From assembly GCA_902788315.1 (NCBI GenBank), contig CADAJS010000001.1:62001-126000 (forward strand): a stretch of 64,000 nucleotides of DNA, given 5' to 3'. This document shows, one piece after another, positions 45,701 to 54,144 of the stretch. Numbering within the stretch: the stretch's first letter is position 1; every line of letters starts with the position of its first letter. The position numbers and the translations under genes are program-made. The notes under the pieces are model-generated. The model worked only from the letters and a program-made list of their open reading frames with translations, was not told where the DNA came from and searched no databases. This DNA comes from an uncultured Bacteroidales bacterium. Its GTDB lineage: Bacteria > Bacteroidota > Bacteroidia > Bacteroidales > Bacteroidaceae.

Positions 45701-48700
45701 CTCGCAATGCCTGGCTCAAATGTGGAAGTCTATGATAACGACGTGATTGTTGGGAGCATAACAACTCCTGAAGATGGAAAATGGTCAATTTCATGTGTGC
45801 TGGACAAACCATACAACCTGTCTTCTCATCATATACATGCTAAGATCTATGTCGATGGAAGTGAAATCCAGTCACAAACAGAAAACTGTATATTTGACAT
45901 TAATACGAATACCGTAAAATCGGTCACTATGACCCATTATAATGGATGGTACAAAAAAAATATGGATGTGGTTTTCGATATGGAAAAAGGAACGACGACA
46001 CCGAATTCGTATTACTTTTATACAACAGCAGATTTCTCATTTATCGTAGATTTTATCAATAATGATACAACAGAAGTTTCTGATGTTTATGTCTATGCAA
46101 AAGATTATAGGAATGGTTTCACAAAAATGAAGGCGGTTTATGATAAGACCATAGACCGATGGATAGCAAAACACGAATTCTCAAGTGAAGATGCTCCTGT
46201 GAACGTGAGTGTTTCTTATAATACAAATTCTCGTGCACTAATAGATAGAAAAATCTTTGATGATTTGGATTTAAACTTTGAGAACAATAATAATCAATTA
46301 TTGGAAGTTGTTGATTCCGTAGAATTTTATGATGTACGAATTCAAAAAAATGAAGAACAGAATGAACTGACAAGAGAATTATACAACAAACTCTCAGAAA
46401 ATGAAGACGGCTCATACCCATTGGATTTACTCGCACAATATTTGACTTCTATAGGATTCGCCACTGATGAGAATGACTTAAAAGAAAATATACCAGAAAT
46501 ACCAGATGATGAGAGGGATGAGTATATAGATATGCTTCTCGTAGAGACTGATTCTATTTTGAGGAATTCTCCTAATGATAAAACAGATGAACTGGAGAAA
46601 GAATATTATGAACTACTTCACGTTTCAGATAGTATTCAAAAGAATATTGAATCACTCGTAAATATCGATGAAGCATTAAAAATCACCAATATTGATACAA
46701 TCCATTTTGTCAAAGATGGAGCAGATTGGATATATTATGAATTACCATTATCAAGAATAAGTGATCTTGGTATCGTGGATACCGATGGTAATGAGGTTGT
46801 CTCGTTTACGGATGGTTCTGAGGTTTTAATGAGTATAGATGATAATTTATACGTAGTTTGTGATTCCATAAAACAGAGGATACTGGTTATGGAAGCAGTT
46901 CTCCATACGTCAGAAAAGCGTATTTTGCGGAAGGCTCCCAGTGTAAACGAAGCTATTGACAGACTTAATGCATTTATCAGAAATACTCCAAACCGGATAA
47001 GAGATATCACTAATATTATAAGATCACAAATAGAAAATTTCCAAACCCAAATTAGAGACATTGATGTGATGATAGAGAATAGGCAGAGGATGCTTCTTGA
47101 CTATGCTAAGGAAAGGATTTCTCTTGTAGATGAACTCAAAAGATTACAAATAGAATGCCAGCGATTAGATAATATCACTTCGGTTGAAGACACTTATAGA
47201 GCTAATGAAGTATGGAACAGAAGGATTGCATTGGAGAATAGGCTAAAAGAGGTAAATGAAAGAATAAATAAGTTAAACAACCGGATTGGTGACCTGAGGA
47301 CGGAGCAAGACAAATTAGGTAGACAGAGGCTGCCTCTTTTAACTTTTGTTGATACTTTGAATGATTTGATCGGTATAGTTCAAGGTGTTATGCAGGTTGT
47401 TGAAGCTGCTCAGGCGTGCGTAACGGATTGTATTGAATGGAATATATTTATCAATAATCTTCAACAATGTAAAGACAAAGGCAAAGATGCACTAATAAAT
47501 AACGCTGAAAGAGAAAGGAATATCGCTGCATCAAAGTATATTGGTAGTATTGCTCTATCTGGTGGATCATCTGCTATTTCCATATATATGATGACGAATC
47601 AGGCCGCCGGATTTGTTGTAAAACTACTTGTGAATTATGTAACTGATTATATGCGAAGTATAGGATCAGAAGTATTGAATTCTACAAGAATGGACTCCTC
47701 AGCGAAACGGTCACAGTTGGTTTCTCAGATGGCACAATTAGATTGTAATAAAGAAGATGATGATGAAGAAGAAGAAGAAACCGATAATGATCCTGCAAAT
47801 ATTAATTGGGATCCTTCTGGCTACGTCTATGAAGGTGTGTCCTCTAACCGCATTGAAGGTGCTACAGCCACAGCTTATTTCATGGAGACTACGGAGGACA
47901 TGTACGGCGTGCTGCATGAAGAACCGAGAATTTGGGATGCCGAAGAGTATGCACAGGAGAACCCGCTGTTTACAGACGAGAATGGTATGTACCAATGGGA
48001 TGTGCCACAAGGTCTCTGGCAGGTGAAGTTCGAGAAAGAAGGATACGAGACTACCTACTCAGACTGGCTGCCCGTGCCCCCACCACAGCTTGACGTGAAC
48101 GTGGCCATGACACAGGTGCGGCAACCAGAAGTGAAACAGGCACATGCCTATAAGGACGGCATCGAGGTGGAGTTCGACAAGTATATGCTGCCCAGCCTGC
48201 TCAACACGGACAACATCATGGTAAGCCAGAATGGAGAATATGTGGAGGGTACCATCCGGCTACTCAACGAAGAGAAGGCATATAATGACGAGAACGTGAC
48301 CTATGCTTCCAAAGTGCGCTTTATGCCTACAACGCCTTTCACCGCCACAGAGGTGACTCTACTGGTGAACAACCAGGTGAAGAGCTATGCCGGCATACAG
48401 ATGCAGGACAGCTACACGCAGACTTTCGACATCGAGCAAGAAATCACGGGCATACTGGCCGACTCACTCATCTATGTGACATACGGAGGGACAAAGGACA
48501 TTACAGTATCTGTTATACCTGCGGATGCAGCAAAAGGAAAGACTCTGAATGTGAAGTCATCTTCGACGATGATAGCCACGACGGAGGCGGAGAGCTATAC
48601 GTTGGACGAGAATGGACAGGCTATTATCCAGGTGAGCGGCGAGCTGCCAGGCATGACTTCGCTTACTTTCAGCATCGATGGGTATGACCTGACAGCCACA

Positions 48701-49255
48701 ACGCTGGTTAGCGTGAACATCATGCAAGATAAGGTGTGCGCTACGCCAACGGCCAACATCCCCTCGGGCAGCGAAGTGGAAGCGGGAACACAGTTCCTGC
48801 TTACCTGTGCGACACCGGGAGCCACTATATATTTTACCGACAGCGGTGTGTGTCCGTGTGATGACCTGGAACGTGCACTTGTCTTTGTTGAAGGTGTTCC
48901 CGTCATCCTGATGGTGGATGTCGTCATTAAGGCGATAGCTGTGGCCCCAGGATACGACGACAGTGAGGTGGCTACCTTCGTCTATAAGGTGAAAGGTGGA
49001 TCGGATACCGAAAAGGTGAAATATGGCGATATAGTTGTCAATCCTATGGCTGTTAAGGAAAAGGCTCAAATCGTCTTCCCCGAAGAACGTGCACAGAACG
49101 TATCTGTTATAAACCTGAACGGAATCACCGTTGCACAGGAAACCAACATGGAGAGTGGAGCGACAATGGATTTAAGCTATATACCTGCTGGAGTGTATGT
49201 GATTGTGGTAACAACACGCGAGAATACATATACGCGAAAGATAGTGAAGTTGTAG
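42749..49255 (+). CDS. Giant mosaic secreted protein (2,168 residues)
   Basis: Signal peptide (WPFATWAQ), then two InlB/Flg_new-type repeats (GFRFLHWMEGDRVVSTSRSF and YTFESWMQGSTVVSTDNPM), a BspA-like LRR block (about 215-370), carboxypeptidase-regulatory-like domains (ISGYVKDSATKAGVRNATVSI), a Bacteroidota-type beta region, a long coiled coil (about 1,420-1,540: NRQRMLLDYAKERISLVDEL), an acidic linker (DDDEEEEETDNDP), further Ig/CarbReg domains, a chitobiase-like segment and a terminal sorting-type tail (VINLNGITVAQ ... TYTRKIVKL). The middle 2.8 kb is clearly AT-rich while both ends are GC-rich. Probably an outer-surface adhesin; partners unknown. Confidence 0.8.
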   Translation: MKKVISYILLCLWPFATWAQSGNGYNPENPGDPDIYYGVTLETSPRTGGSANWRGTRQFAAGDSLTLQATAKEGFRFLHWMEGDRVVSTSRSFRYAVEERNVAFTAYFEYNPVSPDDPDSLGYSHRVRLYATPSAGGYFNSASFTLVENEVMKVYAYPRNGYTFESWMQGSTVVSTDNPMTIRMGQRDMEFTATFSYTPASPGDPAPNMFNAATGEVIIDNFQPGQLNSTLYTLVGSDNLAAVQSVTVIGRMKASDFGFAHNLENCSVIDLSRTTGYTEIPAYSFEGSTALRALYLPMNVERIGKRAFAGCSQLQGIFIYTMTPPALDEEALADMNNKVRVYVPSAAVPLFANAPGWHSLNILSLDENEKSITLNLPGESGQYKNMTLELQNTQSGQTYRYLITDRLNYTFFSLVKNTTYNAYVKNATGTVLGEIQNIILGEANLDVTFPSIKSMYDVTLRVQTPDGTDVTNDVTITWMDGKGNYMRQGNVLTALLEGTELQYRLKLSKELAMGYVQPADVAYTVNGGNNQVTCTLSPIRQITISGYVKDSATKAGVRNATVSISQTLNGKYSKTTLARTDEKGFYTATAYNAPTTLTASAYDYVSATATLDVAPEAESIEAGDFNLASVAGATINVNLTYTPSVAEGETAETLGYYQDYQNVIYSIYNLTTNRELTQVSVRYPQLVVLEGAKAGDRLSITAKSKKEAFKDVVVETEVDSMNRVNVTFPIVEWGGIRASYQSSPNTTTIGQLFNSMGYLVKTYKYSILKELIINNLPDDEYTLITMGEDTNYSSIYKLKNLGSLGFREHVDYVRTFVTIKSGNVEKVTLDAVPKLDTSRFKYIANSSLSANKLYVVAGNYLTLSGMVKIKEEYADKVSNVKLIIDIPESAVFVEESVLNGSSKTEYSVQNQQLIIPLDEKRKSANVKFCVIPTKSGNYIPNGFVKFNIDGEEKICAIGAANYTVDDIKIKVPHRTNNTNITVRGLAMPGSNVEVYDNDVIVGSITTPEDGKWSISCVLDKPYNLSSHHIHAKIYVDGSEIQSQTENCIFDINTNTVKSVTMTHYNGWYKKNMDVVFDMEKGTTTPNSYYFYTTADFSFIVDFINNDTTEVSDVYVYAKDYRNGFTKMKAVYDKTIDRWIAKHEFSSEDAPVNVSVSYNTNSRALIDRKIFDDLDLNFENNNNQLLEVVDSVEFYDVRIQKNEEQNELTRELYNKLSENEDGSYPLDLLAQYLTSIGFATDENDLKENIPEIPDDERDEYIDMLLVETDSILRNSPNDKTDELEKEYYELLHVSDSIQKNIESLVNIDEALKITNIDTIHFVKDGADWIYYELPLSRISDLGIVDTDGNEVVSFTDGSEVLMSIDDNLYVVCDSIKQRILVMEAVLHTSEKRILRKAPSVNEAIDRLNAFIRNTPNRIRDITNIIRSQIENFQTQIRDIDVMIENRQRMLLDYAKERISLVDELKRLQIECQRLDNITSVEDTYRANEVWNRRIALENRLKEVNERINKLNNRIGDLRTEQDKLGRQRLPLLTFVDTLNDLIGIVQGVMQVVEAAQACVTDCIEWNIFINNLQQCKDKGKDALINNAERERNIAASKYIGSIALSGGSSAISIYMMTNQAAGFVVKLLVNYVTDYMRSIGSEVLNSTRMDSSAKRSQLVSQMAQLDCNKEDDDEEEEETDNDPANINWDPSGYVYEGVSSNRIEGATATAYFMETTEDMYGVLHEEPRIWDAEEYAQENPLFTDENGMYQWDVPQGLWQVKFEKEGYETTYSDWLPVPPPQLDVNVAMTQVRQPEVKQAHAYKDGIEVEFDKYMLPSLLNTDNIMVSQNGEYVEGTIRLLNEEKAYNDENVTYASKVRFMPTTPFTATEVTLLVNNQVKSYAGIQMQDSYTQTFDIEQEITGILADSLIYVTYGGTKDITVSVIPADAAKGKTLNVKSSSTMIATTEAESYTLDENGQAIIQVSGELPGMTSLTFSIDGYDLTATTLVSVNIMQDKVCATPTANIPSGSEVEAGTQFLLTCATPGATIYFTDSGVCPCDDLERALVFVEGVPVILMVDVVIKAIAVAPGYDDSEVATFVYKVKGGSDTEKVKYGDIVVNPMAVKEKAQIVFPEERAQNVSVINLNGITVAQETNMESGATMDLSYIPAGVYVIVVTTRENTYTRKIVKL
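45015..47850. other. AT-rich insert inside the giant gene
   Basis: By eye, base composition and codon choice change sharply near 45015 (A/T-ending codons begin) and back near 47850. The frame is intact across both borders, so this is an in-frame block exchange or insertion covering about residues 756-1,700, including the coiled coil. Confidence 0.7.
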
Positions 49256-49436
49256 GCTATCACCTACTCCAAGAAGAATGTAGTGGTGACAGAAACGCAA
49301 TTGATTCCCGATACATGATGAGCTGGCGGCAGGGCAACGACCTTGTCGCCAGTTTTATTTACTGGCTGTGGCAATGCACCACCCAAAGTCAGGAAACATA
49401 CAAACACCCATTGCACAAAGTTTTTCGGCATTTTAG

Positions 49437-49467
49437 TTGGAGGTAAAAAAATCATTACCTATCTTTG
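49437..49467 (+). promoter_or_regulatory. Promoter of the GH43 gene
   Basis: TTGG (49437-49440), 19-base spacer and TATCTTTG (49460-49467) match the Bacteroidota consensus; AGGAG lies just before the start codon at 49490. Confidence 0.75.
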
Positions 49468-49489
49468 AGGCGAAATAGACATTAAGGAG

Positions 49490-51004
49490 ATGAGAAAGGT
49501 GATTATCTTTGCCCTGCTGATGGGCATGCTGCCGGTCAGTGCACAGAGGCTTGACTGGGGCGACCAGGGGAACGGGACGTACAAGAACCCGGTGCTGAAC
49601 GCGGACTACTCGGACCCGGACATCATCCGCGTGGGCAGCAAGTATTACATGGTGGCGAGCGACTTCCATTTCATCGGGATGCAGGTGCTGGAATCGGACG
49701 ACATGGTGAACTGGCAGGTGGTCAGCCAGATCTATGACCGCTTCGACCTGCCGGGATGGGACACGAACAGCCACTACGCGGGAGGCTCGTGGGCACCCAG
49801 CATCCGGTGGCACGACGGACGGTTCTATGTCTTCTTCTGCACGCCGGACGAAGGGCTCTTCATGTCCTCGGCCGAGGATGCACGAGGCCCGTGGACACCG
49901 CTCCACTGCCTGAAGAGCATTTCTAAATGGGAAGACCCCTGCCCTCTATGGGACGACGACGGGAAGGCCTACATGGGACGCAGTCAGTATGGTGCAGGAC
50001 CGATTATCATCCACAAGATGTCGCCGGACGGCAAGACGCTGCTCGACGATGGTGTCACGGTATATACAGGCCCGGTGGCCGAGGGCACAAAGTGGCTGAA
50101 ACGGAACGGTTACTACTACCTGATTATCCCCGAAGGAGGAGTGGGTGGCGGCTGGCAGACGGTGCTGCGCTCGAAACATGTCTATGGGCCATACGAGAAG
50201 CGCGTGGTGCTGGAACAAGGCTCAACGGGCGTGAACGGACCTCATCAGGGGGCGCTTGTAGATACGCCCGAGGGCGAATGGTGGTTCTATCACTTCCAGG
50301 ACACACCGGTCCTGGGGCGTGTGGTCCACCTGCAACCAGCCCGATGGAAGGACGACTGGCCGCTGATGGGCGTGGATATCGACGGCAATGGCATCGGAGA
50401 ACCGGTTGCCGTATGGACAAAGCCAAACATTAAGACTGAGACGAAACCGATGCTGCCGCAGACCAGCGATGATTTCGACGGCGACAGGCCCGGGCTGCAA
50501 TGGCAATGGTGTCACAATCCCGACAACGACCACTGGAGCCTGACAGCACGCAAGGGATGGCTGACGATTGACGCACTGCCCTCCGCAGACCTGAAGAATG
50601 CCCGCAACATGCTCACGCAAAAGACGATGGGCTACCAGGGCGAGGCCACTACCCTACTGGACTGCCGGAACATCGAGCCGGGCACATACGCCGGACTGCT
50701 ATGCATCGGGCGAGAGTATCGGGGCATAGGCATCTGTGCAGAAGGTATTTACCTGGAGGACAACGGAAAGCGGGACGTTATCGTGAGCAAGAAACCAGGC
50801 AAGGTATATCTGCGCATATCGCTCGACGCCACCACCAATCAGCATCAATTCTACTACAGCCTCGACGGCAAGCGCTATCAGGCGGCAGGCAGCCCCTTCA
50901 CGATGCACAAAGGCAACTGGAAGGGCTTCCGCATCGGTCTCTACTGCTACGGCGAGGGGGGCAAGGCGCAGTTCGACTACTTCAACTATCAGATTGAGAA
51001 GTAA
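49490..51004 (+). CDS. GH43 family glycoside hydrolase (beta-xylosidase/arabinofuranosidase)
   Basis: A 504-residue exported enzyme (signal peptide ending SAQ). The five-bladed propeller covers about residues 30-320: catalytic base Asp in NADYSDPDIIRVG (about residue 42), pKa-modulating Asp in WEDPCPLWDDDG and acid Glu in GPVAEGTKWLKRNGYYYL. A C-terminal concanavalin-like domain (DDFDGDRPGLQWQW to the end) is typical of the xylosidase subfamilies. It should act on xylan or arabinoxylan oligosaccharides. No susCD genes are adjacent; it fits with the downstream hexuronate pathway. Confidence 0.9.
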   Translation: MRKVIIFALLMGMLPVSAQRLDWGDQGNGTYKNPVLNADYSDPDIIRVGSKYYMVASDFHFIGMQVLESDDMVNWQVVSQIYDRFDLPGWDTNSHYAGGSWAPSIRWHDGRFYVFFCTPDEGLFMSSAEDARGPWTPLHCLKSISKWEDPCPLWDDDGKAYMGRSQYGAGPIIIHKMSPDGKTLLDDGVTVYTGPVAEGTKWLKRNGYYYLIIPEGGVGGGWQTVLRSKHVYGPYEKRVVLEQGSTGVNGPHQGALVDTPEGEWWFYHFQDTPVLGRVVHLQPARWKDDWPLMGVDIDGNGIGEPVAVWTKPNIKTETKPMLPQTSDDFDGDRPGLQWQWCHNPDNDHWSLTARKGWLTIDALPSADLKNARNMLTQKTMGYQGEATTLLDCRNIEPGTYAGLLCIGREYRGIGICAEGIYLEDNGKRDVIVSKKPGKVYLRISLDATTNQHQFYYSLDGKRYQAAGSPFTMHKGNWKGFRIGLYCYGEGGKAQFDYFNYQIEK

Positions 51005-51058
51005 ATGGTTGGGTACAGGCTGCTGTCGGGCATGACAGAGAGAAAAATGGATATTTCC

Positions 51059-51089
51059 TTTGCCATGTCGTTCGTTTTATCTATATTTG
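51059..51089 (+). promoter_or_regulatory. Promoter of the toxin-antitoxin pair
   Basis: TTTG (51059-51062), 19-base spacer, TATATTTG (51082-51089): perfect consensus, 27 bases before the antitoxin start. Confidence 0.8.
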
Positions 51090-51116
51090 TCGTCAAAAAG
51101 CAATAAGTTTACCACT

Positions 51117-51365
51117 ATGACCGCAATGCAACTGAATGCAGAGATACTCCGCAACATGAGCCTCATCGCAGAAGATGAGTCGATGATGAAACAGCTGGCC
51201 CGCTACCTGCGTAAGTTGGTGGCCAAGAAAGAGGACCCCACACTGATGACGAAAGAGGGATTCATGGCCAAGCTGGAACGAGGTGAAGAACAATATCGCC
51301 AAGGAAAGACCCAGAGGATGCATCCCGGCGAAGACTTGGATACATTCTTAAAGCGAGTGGGCTGA
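51117..51365 (+). CDS. Antitoxin of a Txe/YoeB-type toxin-antitoxin pair
   Basis: An 82-residue charged, helical protein (AEILRNMSLIAEDESMMKQLARYLRKL, then a basic C-terminal half with EGFMAKLERGEEQYRQGK). This small family precedes YoeB/Txe-like toxins in Bacteroidota. Its N-terminal part should bind DNA for autoregulation and the C-terminal part should wrap the toxin. The broken toxin follows with no gap. Confidence 0.75.
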   Translation: MTAMQLNAEILRNMSLIAEDESMMKQLARYLRKLVAKKEDPTLMTKEGFMAKLERGEEQYRQGKTQRMHPGEDLDTFLKRVG

Positions 51366-51638
51366 TTGTATAACATTGAATACACCCAAGAAGCCATTAA
51401 CGACCTCTAGCGCCTCCAGAAGAGCGAGCCGAAGGTTTATGAGAAAGCACGGCGGCTCATTGCCGAACTGGCAGAACATCCGAAAACAGGCCTTGGGCAT
51501 CCTGAACCATTAAAAGGCCAGCTCGAAGGACGATGGAGCAGAGAGCTCACAAAGAAACATCGACTGGTATATCGGATTTATGAACACGAGGTCGTTGTCC
51601 TCGTCCTCTCAGCATACGGACACTACGACGACAAATAA
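51366..51638 (+). pseudogene. Txe/YoeB-family toxin interrupted by an amber codon
   Basis: Directly after the antitoxin stop, a frame beginning TTG-TAT-AAC-ATT encodes a YoeB-type RNase: IEYTQEAINDL, stop TAG (51408-51410, codon 15), then RLQKSEPKVYEKARRLIAEL, GHPEPLKG, GRWSRELTKKHRLVYRIY and LVLSAYGHYDDK up to 51638. Typical YoeB landmarks (RxxxxxHRLVY, terminal SxxGHY) are intact. A single base change would restore the frame. The toxin should be inactive unless the TAG is suppressed. Confidence 0.8.
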
Positions 51639-51738
51639 CCCCTACCCAACAACGTCCATCGTCCCCCACAACCTATAACATGGCTGTGGGGGACGATGTG
51701 ATTTTATCCCGATTCAGGATTATTAAGAAGGGAGGGGC

Positions 51739-54135
51739 CTACAGAATCACGCGGCTCTCCCCCGCTTTCAGTTTTACGGGACGTGCCTCGCCATTGACAT
51801 GGAGCGTGGTGCGAGCACTGGTACGAGCCTGTATGCGGGCTGCGACCACCTTCCCGTCCTTCCATTCAAAGTCGAGCACAAAGCCGCCACGGGCACAGAG
51901 TCCCGAGATACGCCCCGAGGGCCACTGAGCCGGAAGGGCTGGCAGAAGATAGATGTCGGTGGGCGTGGATTGCAAGAGCATCTCGGCCATACCTGCACAA
52001 CCGCCAAAGTTACCGTCGATCTGGAAGGGCGAATGGGCGTCCCACAGATTAGGATACGTGCCACCGCCGCGACGGGCATCCTCGCCCCGGTATTCATCGG
52101 GACTGACGTAGCGCAGCAGCTTGCGGAAAATGCTATAAGCATGGCGTCCGTCCTGCAAGCGTGCAAAGAGGTTCACCCTCCATCCGGCACTCCATCCAGT
52201 GGTTTCCTCACCCTTTATCTCCAGCGTTCGGGCGGCTGCACGAGCCAGTTCGGGTGTGTCCTGCACCGTGATCTGATGGCCGGGATAGAGACCGAAGAGA
52301 TGGGACTGATGGCGATGGCGCGGGTCGGAGTCGCGCCAGTCGTGATACCACTCCTGCAGGTTTCCGTCCCGTCCCACCCTATAAGGGAGCAAGTGTTCCA
52401 GTGCCTGACGCATCTGCTTCTGCAAGCCTTTGTCCACACCAAGTTCCTGAGCCGCAAGAACGGCATCCGTGAGGCACTCGCGAGTCATGGCGATGTCGGC
52501 AAAACCACCATAGAGCGTGGCACCATGATAACCGTCGTCGGTGATATAGCCGTTCTCGGGTGATGTGCAGGGAGCGGTGAGCAGATGACCGTCCTTCTCG
52601 ACCAGCCAGCCGAGGCAGAACTGAGCGGCACCACGCAGGTAGGGATAGTACTGACGCAGAAAGGCCCGGTCGCGCGTGAACATATAATGTTCCCAGATGT
52701 GGGTGGACACCCATGCGCCACCCATCGACCAGTTGGCCCAGCTGGGCGAGCCACCACCCAGGCCCACGGGGTTGGTCATGGCCCAGATATCAGTATTGTG
52801 TGCCAGGCACCACCCCTCCTGCACGCCAAAGAAGGCCCGAGCCGTCTCACGTCCCGATACGCTCAGCGCCGCAATGAAGTCCATCAGCGGCTGGTGCATC
52901 TCGGAGAGGTTGGTCACCTCGGCAGCCCAGTAGTTCTCCTCGAGGTTGATGTTCGTGGTGTAGTTGCAGCTCCATGGCGGCAGCATCCAGCGGTTCCAGA
53001 GTCCTTGCAGATTGGCCGGCACAGCCTTGGTGCGCGAGCAGGCGATGAGCAGGTAACGGGCAAACTGGAAATAGAGTGCCTCCAGCTCGGGGTTGGGTTC
53101 GCCATCGACCGTATATCGAAGGAGTTGCTCGTCAGTGGGCAGTTCCTTGAGATGAGCTGGTGTGGAACCTAGGTCGAGCTGTACCCGGTCAAAGTACTTC
53201 TTATAATCACGCACGTGACGCTCCAGCACATCGGCATAGGGCATGGCGGCCACACGTTCGATACGCTGAGCAGCCAGCTGTTTGTAGGGCTTGCCTTCAC
53301 GCACAGGATCCTTGTCAAAGCCATTGAAACTGGTGACATTCACCAGATAGACAACAGCCTCGGTGGCTCCATCAATACGCAGTTCACCACTATCCTCACA
53401 AGTGAGCGTACCATCGTTGAGCACCGGACGTACGATCGTGCGGAAGTGGATGCCACGGTCAGGGTCATAGAAATGCTTGTCGGGCGTGGGAGAATGATAC
53501 GAAGGATAGGAATGGAAGGCTGTGTAACCATCGACAGTCATCTGCCCCTGAACGGCTGTGGTCTCGTGAGGCAGCGGCGTGCCAAACCAGAGGCGCACGT
53601 GCATGGGTTTCTGCGACGTCAGGCGCACGACGATGGCCGAGTCGGGAGCCGAAGCGAAGTAATCGGTCGTACAGCGGGAGCCGCTGCGGACGTAGGCATT
53701 ATGAAGCGTAGCCTCGCTGATGTCAAGCCAGCGGCGATAATCGTCCACGGCCGAGCTGTCATCAAATTCAATCATCAGTTCGCCCAGAGGCTGATAATTC
53801 TGGCTGTAGTGGCCCTGCATCTTCCTCATCAGCGGCTCGGCTTCGCGGTAGTTCTCCGCGAAGAGCAACCGGCGCACCTCCCCGACATGGGTGTATGCCT
53901 CCAGATTGGCCACCTCGCCCTCCGGCTCTCCCGTCCACAGGGTGATGTCATTCAGCTGGATGACATCGGTCCGTGTGCCGCCATAGATGGTGGCTCCCAG
54001 CGTGCCGTTTCCGATGACGAGCGCCTCCTCGTAATAGGTGGCGGGACGGTCGTAGTGGAGCGTGAGGCTTCCGGATTGTGCTGCCAGCAGGCTGCTAACA
54101 CTCAGGGCAGCGAGGAATGAATGGGTTCGTTTCAT
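51739..54135 (-). CDS. GH95 family alpha-L-fucosidase/galactosidase
   Basis: A 798-residue exported enzyme with a signal peptide (LAALSVSSLLAAQ). N-terminal beta-sandwich (about 25-270), helical linker, then the (alpha/alpha)6 barrel (about 300-690) and C-terminal beta domain. GH95 marks: CNYTTNINLEENYW (Asn pair that activates water), TSPENGYI (general-acid region) and IDGNFGGCAGM. Family members remove alpha-1,2-L-fucose, or alpha-L-galactose, from xyloglucan and other plant or host glycans. It is the last gene of a leftward three-gene operon, 9 bases after its predecessor. Confidence 0.9.
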   Translation of the reverse strand: MKRTHSFLAALSVSSLLAAQSGSLTLHYDRPATYYEEALVIGNGTLGATIYGGTRTDVIQLNDITLWTGEPEGEVANLEAYTHVGEVRRLLFAENYREAEPLMRKMQGHYSQNYQPLGELMIEFDDSSAVDDYRRWLDISEATLHNAYVRSGSRCTTDYFASAPDSAIVVRLTSQKPMHVRLWFGTPLPHETTAVQGQMTVDGYTAFHSYPSYHSPTPDKHFYDPDRGIHFRTIVRPVLNDGTLTCEDSGELRIDGATEAVVYLVNVTSFNGFDKDPVREGKPYKQLAAQRIERVAAMPYADVLERHVRDYKKYFDRVQLDLGSTPAHLKELPTDEQLLRYTVDGEPNPELEALYFQFARYLLIACSRTKAVPANLQGLWNRWMLPPWSCNYTTNINLEENYWAAEVTNLSEMHQPLMDFIAALSVSGRETARAFFGVQEGWCLAHNTDIWAMTNPVGLGGGSPSWANWSMGGAWVSTHIWEHYMFTRDRAFLRQYYPYLRGAAQFCLGWLVEKDGHLLTAPCTSPENGYITDDGYHGATLYGGFADIAMTRECLTDAVLAAQELGVDKGLQKQMRQALEHLLPYRVGRDGNLQEWYHDWRDSDPRHRHQSHLFGLYPGHQITVQDTPELARAAARTLEIKGEETTGWSAGWRVNLFARLQDGRHAYSIFRKLLRYVSPDEYRGEDARRGGGTYPNLWDAHSPFQIDGNFGGCAGMAEMLLQSTPTDIYLLPALPAQWPSGRISGLCARGGFVLDFEWKDGKVVAARIQARTSARTTLHVNGEARPVKLKAGESRVIL

Positions 54136-54144
54136 ACGTCTATC

